A stretch of DNA of 64,000 nt, taken from NCBI RefSeq assembly GCF_938041645.1, contig NZ_CALIST010000022.1:62001-126000 (forward strand), read 5' to 3'. The notes beneath the pieces were generated by a model. That model made no database searches. It was not told where the DNA came from and worked only from the letters and a program-made list of their open reading frames with translations. This document shows positions 9,048-17,646 of the stretch, piece after piece (position 1 is the first letter of the stretch; every line of letters starts with the position of its first letter). The translations under genes were made by a program, and so were the position numbers. The DNA comes from an uncultured Campylobacter sp. (GTDB taxonomy: Bacteria; Campylobacterota; Campylobacteria; Campylobacterales; Campylobacteraceae).

Positions 9048-9631
9048 AGGTTTTTTGTTTGGTGCCGAACCCGCACGCAAACGGCACGGGGTTAAATTTT
9101 AAAAGCAACCTCCGTCCTGCGGCGCTTGCGCGTTTTACAAAGCGCGAGAATTTTAAAAATTTTGTAGCGCACGAGCAAGCGGCAAGAGCAAAAGCGATAA
9201 ATCGAGCGGTCGGCGCGGTATCGTCAGGCTTTAAGGCGTGCGTAAAAACGGCAGACCGAGAGGCGGTTTTTGCGAGGCGCGCGGGCTATACCTGCCGCGG
9301 CGCTAAGACGGCGAGCGTGATATCGATAGATGCGGTCGTAAGCAAGAATATCTCAAATCTTGCGCCGCTCAAACACTGCGCCGATAGGAAAAATTTTAAA
9401 ATTTTCGCTAGCGACAAGATAAAATTTTCAACGCACGGCGAGCCGAAACCCGCAACGCATAGTATGGCTAGATTTACGGCACGGCGTAGGTTAAAGCTTG
9501 AGCCTTGCGGCACTACTGCACGAGACTTTGCTATGCGCGATAAAATTTTAAACTCAAGCTCGCGCAAAAACTGCGTGAGATTTAAAATTTCACCGCCGCG
9601 CGACGCGGAGAAAAGACAAAATGAGATTTGA
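9044..9631 (+). CDS. Possible 195-residue basic ORF bridging ligA and tlyA
   Basis: A GTG start overlaps the ligA stop by 4 bp and the ORF stays open for 588 bp, ending 11 bp inside tlyA. The product is rich in R, K and A with no recognisable domain, signal or membrane segment. The DNA contains about eight AAATTT/GAATTT words, as in the non-coding filler elsewhere. An open frame this long in filler is notable. It could be a degenerate or newly arising gene, or a frame kept open for translational coupling. Function unknown. Confidence 0.3.
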   Translation: MKVFCLVPNPHANGTGLNFKSNLRPAALARFTKRENFKNFVAHEQAARAKAINRAVGAVSSGFKACVKTADREAVFARRAGYTCRGAKTASVISIDAVVSKNISNLAPLKHCADRKNFKIFASDKIKFSTHGEPKPATHSMARFTARRRLKLEPCGTTARDFAMRDKILNSSSRKNCVRFKISPPRDAEKRQNEI

Positions 9632-10835
9632 TATGCTCGTCGCAAATACGCTTAAAATCAGCAGAAATCAGGCTGCCGCACTGATAAAGCAGGATAAAAT
9701 TTTGCTGCGAGGCGCCGTGCAAAACAGGTCCTCTGCGCAGATCGCGCCCGAGCAGAGCGGCGAAATCAGCGCGGTTGATCAAATTTACGTAAGCAGAGGC
9801 GCGCTCAAGCTTGCGGGCTTTTTGGACGAGCTCGCCGAAAACGGGCTTTTGGCGAGTTGCGGCGAAAATTCGCCTAACTCGGCGGCAGAAATTTCAAAGC
9901 CGCGCAGTGCCGCAAAGAGCGCGGATAGCAAAGCGGCAATAACGCAAAGAGTGGGCGCAGTAACGATGCAAATTTCAAGTGTAGATTTTGCGACTACGGA
10001 TAAAATTTTAGGCGCGAACGAAGCTGATAAAATTCCAAGCGCGGCTGCCGCGACGACAAAGAGCGCAAAAGCCACTACCGAGGCGATCCGTACCGCAAAA
10101 ACTAACGCCGATACGGCGGAGCTTTTACAAACCGGTGCAGGCAAGCAAACGGTGGAATTTTTACAGATGAGCACAGGCGCCGAGACGGCAGGACTTTTGC
10201 AAACGGACGCCCAAACGGCAGAGATTTCAAGTGCGGCAAAAGCCTCTAAATCGGGTCAAAAAGCAGACGAGCACTGCAGAGAAAGCAGCGCGGGGCCGGT
10301 ACAAACAAAGCCGTCGCAAAAAGCTATTTTAAATTTAGCGGGAGCCGATGTTTTGGACGTGGGTGCAAGCACGGGCGGATTTGTGCAAATTTTGCTTCAG
10401 CGCGGCGCAAAGAGCGTGACCGCGCTTGACGTCGGTAGCTCGCAGCTAAGCGAAATTTTGCGGCGCGATCCTCGCGTGATCGTGCGCGAAAACACCGACA
10501 TCAGGGAGTTTGCAAGCGAGAAAAAATTTGATCTCATCACCTGCGACGTGAGCTTCATCTCGCTAAATTTGATCCTAAAAAGTCTCGCAAGCCTTGCAAA
10601 AAGCGCTCTCATCGTGCTATTTAAGCCGCAATTTGAGGTCGGCGCGGAGATCAAGCGAAATAAAAAAGGCGTGCTCAAGGACGAAAAAGCGGTGTGCGCC
10701 GCGCGAGCGAAATTTGAGCGGCTATGCGCCGAGCTGGGGCTTGCTGTGCTGCACGCTAGCGCCTGCAAAATCACGGGTAAAGAGGGAAATAGGGAATTTT
10801 TCTATCTTCTAAAAAGGATGAACGATGAAATTTAA
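9621..10835 (+). CDS. tlyA: TlyA-family rRNA 2'-O-methyltransferase / hemolysin, with large internal insert
   Basis: 404 aa against the usual 240-270. Residues 1-60 are an S4 RNA-binding domain ending in YVSRGALKL. Residues about 237-404 are an FtsJ-like SAM methyltransferase domain with VLDVGASTGGFVQ, TCDVSFISL and LFKPQFEVG. TlyA methylates 16S (and in some bacteria 23S) rRNA and affects capreomycin sensitivity. Between the domains lie about 159 extra low-complexity residues (78-236). The tlyA-ribF neighbourhood matches C. jejuni apart from the inserted lipocalin. Confidence 0.92.
   Translation: MRFDMLVANTLKISRNQAAALIKQDKILLRGAVQNRSSAQIAPEQSGEISAVDQIYVSRGALKLAGFLDELAENGLLASCGENSPNSAAEISKPRSAAKSADSKAAITQRVGAVTMQISSVDFATTDKILGANEADKIPSAAAATTKSAKATTEAIRTAKTNADTAELLQTGAGKQTVEFLQMSTGAETAGLLQTDAQTAEISSAAKASKSGQKADEHCRESSAGPVQTKPSQKAILNLAGADVLDVGASTGGFVQILLQRGAKSVTALDVGSSQLSEILRRDPRVIVRENTDIREFASEKKFDLITCDVSFISLNLILKSLASLAKSALIVLFKPQFEVGAEIKRNKKGVLKDEKAVCAARAKFERLCAELGLAVLHASACKITGKEGNREFFYLLKRMNDEI
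9852..10328 (+). repeat. Low-complexity insert in tlyA
   Basis: It encodes about 159 residues rich in A, S, T, K and E between the S4 and methyltransferase domains. It includes repeats of a LLQTGA/FLQMSTGAETA-like unit (three to four copies near residues 170-205). The reading frame is maintained throughout. Words such as aaaattttagg, aaatttcaag and gaattttta resemble those between genes. The domains on both sides are intact, so the insert probably forms a disordered linker. Confidence 0.8.
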
Positions 10836-11337
10836 AAACTTAATTATATTGGCGTTTTGCGCGCTATTTTTGGGCTCATGCGCTAAAAGCTTAAACCCCA
10901 AAGCGCCGATCGTAAAAAACTTCGACATAGCTAAATTTAGCGGCGGCTGGTATGAGATCGCCCGTATGAAGGGCGGCGGCGAGCTGCAAAACACCGCGTA
11001 CGAGTGCTTTATCGATAAAAACTCCACGATCAATCTTTTAAAAACCGCCAAAACAAGCTCAGGTAAAATCGAAAACGAGCAGCACGTGTTGGAGTTTGCA
11101 GGCGATAAAAACGTAGGTCTGCTCTATCAAAAAGGTCTGATTTCCGACTCCCTCTACCGCGTGGCGCAGGTGGACGGCGACTATCGCTACGCCCTGATCT
11201 TCGGCGCCGATACGAGCGAGCTGTATATCCTCTCGCGCACCAAAACCCTGCCGGAGCCGATCCGCATCCTCTATCTGAAAAAGGCGAAGCGCAGCGGCTA
11301 CGACACCAAAAAAATCGTCTGGACGAAGCAGCAATAA
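10825..11337 (+). CDS. Lipocalin family lipoprotein (Blc-like)
   Basis: 170 aa. The signal peptide MKFKNLIILAFCALFLGSC carries a lipobox (LGSC, Cys19), so it is probably anchored in the outer membrane. The lipocalin signature is FSGGWYEIARM near residues 36-46, matching the G-x-W-Y-E/D-I-A-R motif of bacterial Blc. Later elements YRVAQVDGDYRYALIFGAD and LYILSRTK fit the barrel. Blc binds lysophospholipids. It overlaps tlyA by 11 bp and ribF by 1 bp. In C. jejuni tlyA and ribF are adjacent, so this gene looks like an insertion into that operon. Confidence 0.88.
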   Translation: MKFKNLIILAFCALFLGSCAKSLNPKAPIVKNFDIAKFSGGWYEIARMKGGGELQNTAYECFIDKNSTINLLKTAKTSSGKIENEQHVLEFAGDKNVGLLYQKGLISDSLYRVAQVDGDYRYALIFGADTSELYILSRTKTLPEPIRILYLKKAKRSGYDTKKIVWTKQQ

Positions 11338-12719
11338 TGGCTAATCAAAAATCATGTAAAGACCATACAGAGGCTTCGCTACGGAATTTTAAAGAGCAAA
11401 ATTTCGTAGCGCAAAATTCCAGCTTGAAAAATTTTACGGAACAGAATTCCACATGCAATGGAGAAAATTCATCTCAAAATATCAAACTCCCAAGGCAAGA
11501 GCTCAGTGAAAATAAAACCGGCGATGCGCACCGCGTAGATAAAGCAGACACCGACGCCGCTTGCAGTAACGAAACGGCTTATGGCGGCACTTGCGGCAAT
11601 GGCGTAGACGCGCAAGCTCAAGGCACGCTTCCTGCTTGTGCGGAAGTGCTGCGTGCGCGCTTAAGCGAGCAGTTCGCACGAGGCGAGATTTTCGCAACGC
11701 TACAAGGCGCAAACCGCGATAATGTGCGCGCCGTAGCGATCGGTAACTTCGACGGCATGCACCTTGGACATCAAAAATTATTTGAGCGCCTAGGCGAGCA
11801 AGGCGCAATAATCGTAATCCTAGCAGGTGGTGGCACGAAACTCACCCCTTTTGCGTCGCGGCAGGCATTTACGGACAAAAAGATTTTTTATTGCGATCTA
11901 CGCGCTATCAAAAGCCTTAGCGGAGGCGAATTTATCGCACTTTTAAGGCAGAATTTCATAAATTTACAAAAAATTATCGTCGGCGAGGACTTTAGATTTG
12001 GGCGTAATCGGGCGTGGGACGTGGAATTTTTAAGGCGCGAATTTCGCGGGCAAACCTGCGTCGTAGGGGAGTTTTGCCTGGGCGGCAGCGGAGTGCATTC
12101 AAGTAGGATCAAGAAGCTTTTATCACGCGGAAGGTGCGAAGAGGCGGCGGAGCTTTTAGGGCGAAATTACGAGATCTGCGGACGCGTAGTGCGCGGTCAG
12201 GGGCGCGGGGCGCGGGAGTTCGTAGCGACACTAAATCTTGATGCGAGCGGCTATTTTATGCCAAAAAGCGGCGTGTATGCGACCCTGGCGCGCGCAGGAA
12301 GCAAGGAATTTGCAAGCGTGAGCTTCTTGGGGCACAGGCTCAGCACCGACGGAGCTTTTGCGCTTGAAACGCACATTTTAGGGGACTTTGCGGGCTTTGA
12401 GGCGGGTTTAAATTCCGCGCAAGATCACGCGCCGTACTACTGGGGGCAAGCCGCACATTCTGCGCAAAATTTAGATGAAATTTCGGCGTGTAATTCAGTA
12501 GAAATTTCTACACAAAATTTTGCGGCGAGCGAGAGCATGGACGCCGAAAATAAAAATTTAGAGGCTATGAGCCAAAATGAAAGCATGAAATTCGTCTGCG
12601 TGAAATTTATAAAGTTCCTGCGCGAAAATCGCAAATTTAGCGATCTAGCGCAGCTTAAGGAGCAAATTTTAAAAGACGCTTCAGAGGCGGAGGCGGTACT
12701 ACGAAGCCGCAAATTTTAA
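11337..12719 (+). CDS. ribF: Bifunctional riboflavin kinase / FAD synthetase, expanded
   Basis: 460 aa against about 280-310 usually. It makes FMN and then FAD. The nucleotidyltransferase signature AVAIGNFDGMHLGHQ is at about residues 133-147. The riboflavin kinase domain has GRVVRGQGRGAREF and ATLNLD near 280-300. Residues 1-102 are an N/S/E/T-rich extension with no family counterpart, and about 362-417 are a second low-complexity insert in or next to the kinase domain. The ATG at 11337 overlaps the lipocalin stop (taATGg). A later start is possible, but no good candidate precedes the core. The C-terminal RENRKFSDLAQLKEQI helix is typical of RibF. Confidence 0.88.
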   Translation: MANQKSCKDHTEASLRNFKEQNFVAQNSSLKNFTEQNSTCNGENSSQNIKLPRQELSENKTGDAHRVDKADTDAACSNETAYGGTCGNGVDAQAQGTLPACAEVLRARLSEQFARGEIFATLQGANRDNVRAVAIGNFDGMHLGHQKLFERLGEQGAIIVILAGGGTKLTPFASRQAFTDKKIFYCDLRAIKSLSGGEFIALLRQNFINLQKIIVGEDFRFGRNRAWDVEFLRREFRGQTCVVGEFCLGGSGVHSSRIKKLLSRGRCEEAAELLGRNYEICGRVVRGQGRGAREFVATLNLDASGYFMPKSGVYATLARAGSKEFASVSFLGHRLSTDGAFALETHILGDFAGFEAGLNSAQDHAPYYWGQAAHSAQNLDEISACNSVEISTQNFAASESMDAENKNLEAMSQNESMKFVCVKFIKFLRENRKFSDLAQLKEQILKDASEAEAVLRSRKF

Positions 12720-13572
12720 TCTACAGCTTGTAAGCTTAAAGATGAAATTTGCGAGCTGTGTGCTTGAAATTTGATGTGTCTGCCCGCGTTTTGCATCTAC
12801 GGCGCATTAAATGAGCCGTCTGCGTTGTCCCGTATAAAAGTAGTGTGCCCGTTGTCACTGAGAATACTTGGCGCACCGCCTACATGGCTTTAACGCACCT
12901 TGGGCTTGGGCTTATGTAAGACGAGGCAAGTGCAAGCTGCGCCGAGAATCGAGGGTGATAAAAAATCTTAGTTGCGCTGCGAAGCCTTAAAATTTAGCAG
13001 GGATAAGCTGCCGAGCAAGAGCCAAACGGCTAAATTATGCGCATAGTCAAACGTAAATTTTACCAAGCGCCTCTATTTTTGCGGCATGTAAAATCGCAAA
13101 ATGGGCGCGAAATTCTACTAATGGAGCTTTGACTATGCTTTTAGTTTAAGTTAGTAATTAAAGAATTTAAAGGAGCTGTTTTGGCAGTGCGAGATTTGGC
13201 GGCGTAAAATTTAATGTTGAGAAATTCTAAGCCCGCTAAATACGGCGCAAAATTTTAAGGATATATTCGCGCGGTGCGGAATTTTAGGGCCTATCAAGCA
13301 AGACGTGAAATTTAATCATGCATCGAGCATATCCGGGCTAGAAGTTGGGCGCAAACTGGGATGTAGCTCGCTTGCATCAAAAGCGCTCATGCTGCGTTTA
13401 AAATTTAGGTATGCTTACGCGCGGGGCAAACTAAGCGCAAAAATTCCATGCGTAGCGGTCGCAAATAGAGTGTCGCGTAAGTGCAGAAAGCACGGCGTGA
13501 GAATTCTGCGTTTAGCATGCGTAGGAAGTATAAATCGAGTGCTGCGTAAATAGCGAAACTAAAAGGAAACGG
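12720..13572. other. 853-bp intergenic stretch, no convincing gene
   Basis: It lies between ribF and cmoA. It holds scattered AAATTT/GAATTT/GAATTC words and GC-richer filler. An 82-codon ORF at 13305-13553 has filler-like composition and no recognisable domain, so I do not call it. I see no tRNA, terminator hairpin or mobile element. The ribF-cmoA neighbourhood resembles C. jejuni, so this is an expansion between neighbouring genes. Confidence 0.6.
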
Positions 13573-14277
13573 ATGAAAGACGAAATTTTTAAAGAGCCTA
13601 TCAAAAAACAGTTTGAGTTTGACGCCAGCGTCGCGTCGGTTTTCGATGATATGATCGGGCGCAGCGTGCCGTTTTACGAGGCCAGCACGCGGCTTAGCGG
13701 CGAGCTTTTGGCGCGGATACTGCCGCAAAAGGCACGCGTGATCGATCTTGGTTGCTCGACTGCGACCGCGCTACTAGCGCTGTTTGCGCTGCGCCCAGAT
13801 CTGCGGCTGTGCGGCATCGACAGCTCGGAGGCGATGATACAAAACGCCCGCGCCAAGGCGGCGGCGTTCGGCGCGAAGCTCGAGCTTAGCGTATCGGACG
13901 TGCTGGATGCGAGCCTCGCGGACTGCGACGCCGTGATTTTAAACTACACTCTGCAGTTCATCAGGCCGCCGCGTAGGGCCTCGCTCGTGAGTAAAATTTA
14001 CGACGGATTGCGCGAGGGCGGGGTTTTGATCTTTAGCGAAAAGATCGTCTACGAAGAGCCTGCGCTCGCGCGTCAGATGATCGAAATTTACGAGGATTAC
14101 AAGCGCGCGCAGGGCTATTCGCGCTACGAGATCGCGCAAAAACGTGAGGCTCTTGAAAACGTGCTCGTGCCCTACACCGAGGCAGAAAACCGAGCCTTGG
14201 CGCTAAGCGCGGGCTTTAAACGCGTCGAGAGTATCTTTAAATGGGCAAATTTTATGAGCTTTGCGGCGTTTAAATAG
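13573..14277 (+). CDS. cmoA: Carboxy-S-adenosyl-L-methionine synthase
   Basis: 234 aa. CmoA converts SAM and prephenate to carboxy-SAM, used by CmoB to make 5-oxyacetyl-uridine at tRNA position 34. The sequence shows the family N-terminus (MKDEIFKEPIKKQFEFD, VASVFDDMIGRSVPFYE), motif VIDLGCSTATALLAL, and NYTLQFI. The start is preceded by aaaaggaaacgg. The ligA/tlyA/ribF/cmoA group is syntenic with C. jejuni. cmoB is not in this window. Confidence 0.92.
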   Translation: MKDEIFKEPIKKQFEFDASVASVFDDMIGRSVPFYEASTRLSGELLARILPQKARVIDLGCSTATALLALFALRPDLRLCGIDSSEAMIQNARAKAAAFGAKLELSVSDVLDASLADCDAVILNYTLQFIRPPRRASLVSKIYDGLREGGVLIFSEKIVYEEPALARQMIEIYEDYKRAQGYSRYEIAQKREALENVLVPYTEAENRALALSAGFKRVESIFKWANFMSFAAFK

Positions 14278-14559
14278 CGATAATTTAAATTTACAAGAAG
14301 TATAAATTTTAAAATTCTATGAATTTAAAAATTTCAATGATTTCCGAAGTTTTTACTTTTCCAAAACTCTTGCATTATAAAATTTGAAGCAAAATACGGA
14401 GTGAAAATTTTAAATTTTATTCTGTACTCAAAGGCGTAAAATCTAAAATCTCCTCTCGTACACGCAACTTTTGGAATGTGTGCGCTCAAAACCTTTTTAT
14501 TTTACATAAAATTTTAACCGTCTAGAAATAATTGATACAAATTCTAATTAAACTAAATT

Positions 14560-15326
14560 TTACTTCATTTCTATTTGCTGCGCTTCTTGGTTTGTTTCAG
14601 TGATTTGTACTTGCGAGCTTACTTTTGTGATTAGCCCTGTTTCTTCATCGATTTTTTCACTGCTAACACGATTTTCAAAATCGCCGAAAAAACGTTTCGT
14701 ATCGGCTAGGATATTTTTATATTTACGCCGTTTATTTTTATAAATCGATCGGCAAACCATGAACGTTAAAATAAAACTACTTCCAATACATGCCAAAAAC
14801 GGCAAAAGCTCGAAATAAAGTATTTGAAAATAACATATACATATAAATAGCAGTATTCCACCTATGAAAGTACCGCAGCCGACGACATAATAATCAAATC
14901 TGGGTTTATAACTTTCTGCATTAGCCCAGAATTGATCCTCATTGCTTACTTTTCTAGTTATGTTTTTAGTTAGACCGCAATCAATATAACCACCATTTTT
15001 TCGACATAACCAGCCATCTCATCACCATCCAAAATCAAAAAATTTTTATCTAAAACCGCTCTAAACAAATCTTTACCTTGCCCCTTAAGCTGGAATGTCC
15101 ATATATGAGTATGCGTAGTGCTTGTTTTAGTGGTCGTATTTGTCGTCGTATTGCTGTTAAAACTGCCGCGAACGGCGAACGGATTGATAGACAAAAAGGG
15201 ATAACCCAAGCCTCCACTACTTACATCGCCACTATTTACAGTATTTACAGTAGTATTAGTTACGCTACTCATGTCTGTTAGAACTTCTTTTTTAGCATTG
15301 ATTGCGATACCGTGAAAATAATCCAT
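14560..15326 (-). pseudogene. Frameshifted AT-rich membrane protein gene
   Basis: One coding sequence appears in two frames. The first (ATG at 15326, MDYFHGIAINAKKEV) runs to residue about 112, with a Thr/Ser/Asn-rich segment and the THTHIWTFQLKGQGKDLF region, then stops. The second frame continues directly as GGYIDCGLTKNITRKV, two hydrophobic segments (FIGGILLFICICYF and FLACIGSSFILTFMV) and a charged tail to 14560. The break is at a run of six A (GAAAAAATGG on the minus strand); one more A would join the frames into about 257 aa. Function unknown. Low GC compared with neighbours suggests transfer. It could be a pseudogene, a slipped-strand switch or a sequencing error. Confidence 0.75.
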
Positions 15327-15359
15327 TAACAATCCTTTAGTTAAAAATAAAATTTGTGA

Positions 15360-15376
15360 ATAATACGCCCCCCCCC
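15360..15376 (-). promoter_or_regulatory. G9 homopolymer directly upstream of a TATTAT -10 box
   Basis: Nine consecutive C on the plus strand (15368-15376), hence G9 on the coding strand, sit 2 bp upstream of TATTAT (15365-15360). The box lies about 35 bp before the ATG at 15326, with an aaggat SD between. Poly-G tracts of this length are the usual slipped-strand phase-variation devices of Campylobacter. Here the tract would change promoter spacing rather than reading frame. Confidence 0.55.
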
Positions 15377-15806
15377 ATTAAAATTTGCTGAAATTTTATA
15401 CTCGCCGTATTTTTCAGGCGATACGGCAAGGATTTTTATCTAAATTCTTTGGAATTTTGTAATTAAATTTTGATGTAGATTAGATGGCTCAAACAGCGCG
15501 AATGTATAATTCTAGCTGTACGCAAGACGGCGCGGATAAAATTTATCGCCGCCTATGATTTTAAAATTCCGTCGAGGATGTGAACTGCGCAAATTATTAG
15601 AATTCGGCAAAATTTCAAAAATTCTATGAAATTTTAAAATTTCATAGTCCAAGCAGAATTCAGAAATTTTACAAAATTCTCAAAAAATTCAAAGATTGAA
15701 AAAGTTTGACTGTCTAAAATTTCGGGCATAAAAAAAGCGTCCGCCGTTTGACGGACGCCGTGTATAAATCGCGGGGCGAAATAAACGCCGCCGCGAGCAA
15801 AGGAGC
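15377..15806. other. 430-bp intergenic stretch upstream of the G9 promoter
   Basis: It holds AAATTT/GAATTC-word filler and, at its right end, the rpsO terminator. I see no gene. Confidence 0.6.
15729..15758 (-). terminator. Rho-independent terminator of rpsO
   Basis: The 7-bp stem gcgtccg (15737-15743) / cggacgc (15752-15758) has an 8-nt loop. On the minus strand it is followed by a run of seven T. It lies about 50 bp downstream of the rpsO stop codon. Confidence 0.85.
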
Positions 15807-16079
15807 TTATTTATCTCTTAAATTTAACTCGCTAACGAGCTTGGAGTAAACTGCGTAGTCTTTATTTTTGAGATATTTCATCATTCTTTTGCGCTGACCT
15901 ACCAGCTTTAGTAGTCCTAAGCGGGATGAAAAATCTTTCGGATTTGCCTGTATATGGGCGGTAAGAAGCGTGATCCTCTCGGTAAGAAGCGCGATTTGCA
16001 CCTCCGCGGAGCCCGTATCCTTCTCTCTTCTAGCGAATTTCGCAACTATCTGTGCTTTTTGAGCCGTGTCTAAAGCCAT
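15807..16079 (-). CDS. rpsO: 30S ribosomal protein S15
   Basis: 90 aa, the usual length. S15 binds 16S rRNA helices early in 30S assembly. Family sequence is clear: IVAKFARREKDTGSAEVQ at the N-terminus, LTAHIQANPKDFSSRLGLL, and QRKRMMKYLKNKD. A strong SD (aggaggtcatc) precedes the ATG at 16079. It is divergent from the Rrf2 regulator. The rpsO/Rrf2 adjacency is also found in C. jejuni. Confidence 0.97.
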   Translation of the reverse strand: MALDTAQKAQIVAKFARREKDTGSAEVQIALLTERITLLTAHIQANPKDFSSRLGLLKLVGQRKRMMKYLKNKDYAVYSKLVSELNLRDK

Positions 16080-16110
16080 GATGACCTCCTGATCGGTAAA
16101 ATAGGAAGCG

Positions 16111-16116
16111 ATTATA
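16111..16116 (-). promoter_or_regulatory. -10 box of rpsO promoter
   Basis: TATAAT on the minus strand, about 32 bp upstream of the rpsO ATG. No consensus -35 is visible, as is usual for Campylobacter sigma70 promoters. Confidence 0.6.
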
Positions 16117-16183
16117 CTTAATTAACCTAAATTTTTGCTTTTTTGATGTAAAATGCACGCTTTGACACCAAAGGAGAGAATAA

Positions 16184-16597
16184 ATGCTTTTTACAAAAGC
16201 AAGCGAATACGCCCTACTTTCAATGATCTGCATCGCGGGTAAGGAGGAATCGATGGATGTCGATTCGATCTCTAGCGAGCTTGGAATTTCACGCAGCTTT
16301 TTGGCTAAAATTTTACAAAATTTGGCTCGCGCGAGACTTTTAAATTCCTTCAAAGGCGCAAAAGGCGGCTTTGTGCTCGCGCGCAATGCGGACGAGATCA
16401 CGCTAAGCGAGATCATCAAAAGCGCCGAAAGACGCAAGGCGACGGTATTTGACTGCACCGCCGAAGGGATCGACGCCTGCCCGAACGGTCGCACGCTGTG
16501 CCGCGTCAATCTAATGTTTGGCGAACTTCAAGAGAAAGTCGATGAGTATATGGATACGATCACGCTAGCAAACATCATCGGCAAAGAGCGCAAATGA
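16184..16597 (+). CDS. Rrf2-family transcriptional regulator
   Basis: 137 aa. The N-terminal winged helix starts MLFTKASEYALLSM, with the recognition region LGISRSFLAKILQNLARARLL and the wing SFKGAKGGFVLARN, all typical of Rrf2/IscR/NsrR. Three Cys follow (FDCTAEGIDACPNGRTLC, residues about 87-105), arranged as in Fe-S cluster-binding members. This suggests sensing of iron-sulfur status, NO or redox. The SD is aaggagagaa. It overlaps the DHH gene by 4 bp, so the two are probably coexpressed. Confidence 0.9.
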   Translation: MLFTKASEYALLSMICIAGKEESMDVDSISSELGISRSFLAKILQNLARARLLNSFKGAKGGFVLARNADEITLSEIIKSAERRKATVFDCTAEGIDACPNGRTLCRVNLMFGELQEKVDEYMDTITLANIIGKERK

Positions 16598-17646
16598 AAA
16601 TATATCACCTAAGCCACACCGATCTGGACGGCTACGGCGCGCAGTTCGTCGCGGCGCACTACTTGACGGACGTGGAATTTTTCAACGCCAACTACGGCAA
16701 GGAGATAAACGAAAAATTTGATCTCATCCTCGCTCGTATCGATGAGCGGCTCGCTGTAGACGCGGACGAAAAAAGCCTGGTTTTAATCACAGATCTAAAT
16801 TTATTGCCCGCGCAGTGCGAGAAATTTGGCAGCGAGATAGCCCGTCGCAATGCCCGCGTGATCCTTTTGGATCACCATCAAAGTGGGCTTGAGTGCGCGA
16901 AAAAATTCCCGTGGTATTTCCTGGACTCATCGCGCTGCGCCACGAAGATCACCTATGATTTTTTCAGCGCGATGTTCGGCGGCTCGCCGCGGCTGAATAA
17001 GCTCGTGCGCGTCGTAAACGCCGTGGACATCTGGCTGAAGGAGCAGAGCGAGTTTGAGCTCGGCAAGGTCTGCCTCGGCATGGTCTCGGGCGCGAAAGAG
17101 ATCAATAAGATCATGTTTGAGCGGGAGAGCAGGGATTATATCTTTTACTTGCTGGAAAAAATTTTTAAATTTCAAGACGAGCCAGACGCTCACATCGCGC
17201 TAGATAGCGCGCTGCACGGCATAAAGAAAGAATTTTTTAAAAGCGAGCGCGACGATACGCTAAGCAATCTCGTCTCGCATTTCGTAGTCGCCCGTCTAAG
17301 CGCGCAAAAGCAGCGCTTTGGGATCAGCTATCTCGATAAAAAGGGCATTTTGACCTACAATATCGGCAACGTAAGCGTCATCGGCAACGACTTTTTGACG
17401 CAAAACCCCGATGTCGATTTTTTCATCGACGTAACGAGCAAAAAAACGCTCAGCTTTCGCGCCGACGGCAAAATCGACGTTAGCGAAATGGCAAAGTTGC
17501 TCCTCGGCGGCGGCGGGCACGTAAACGCGAGCGGCGGGATGTTTGCAGGCTTTAAGGACGCGAGCTCGTACGAAGCCGTAAAGGCGCAAATCGTGGATCT
17601 AATCGAGAAAAAAACTCAAATTTCAAAGGAAGAAGATGAAAACTAA
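16594..17646 (+). CDS. DHH-family phosphoesterase
   Basis: 350 aa. Motif I is HTDLDGYGAQ (residues about 7-17), motif III is LLDHHQSG (about 91-98), and the DHHA1 motif GGGGHVNASGG lies near 306-316. These match RecJ/NrnA-type Mn-dependent phosphoesterases, which cleave oligonucleotides, pAp or cyclic dinucleotides. The sequence does not tell which. It starts with ATGA overlap on the Rrf2 stop. Confidence 0.88.
   Translation: MKIYHLSHTDLDGYGAQFVAAHYLTDVEFFNANYGKEINEKFDLILARIDERLAVDADEKSLVLITDLNLLPAQCEKFGSEIARRNARVILLDHHQSGLECAKKFPWYFLDSSRCATKITYDFFSAMFGGSPRLNKLVRVVNAVDIWLKEQSEFELGKVCLGMVSGAKEINKIMFERESRDYIFYLLEKIFKFQDEPDAHIALDSALHGIKKEFFKSERDDTLSNLVSHFVVARLSAQKQRFGISYLDKKGILTYNIGNVSVIGNDFLTQNPDVDFFIDVTSKKTLSFRADGKIDVSEMAKLLLGGGGHVNASGGMFAGFKDASSYEAVKAQIVDLIEKKTQISKEEDEN

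Noticed and set aside
8417..9080. 219- and 123-codon minus-strand ORFs over ligA
   Set aside because: Antisense shadows of the clearly conserved ligA BRCT/HhH region.
13305..13553. 82-codon ORF upstream of cmoA
   Set aside because: Composition matches filler DNA, with no domain and no good SD.
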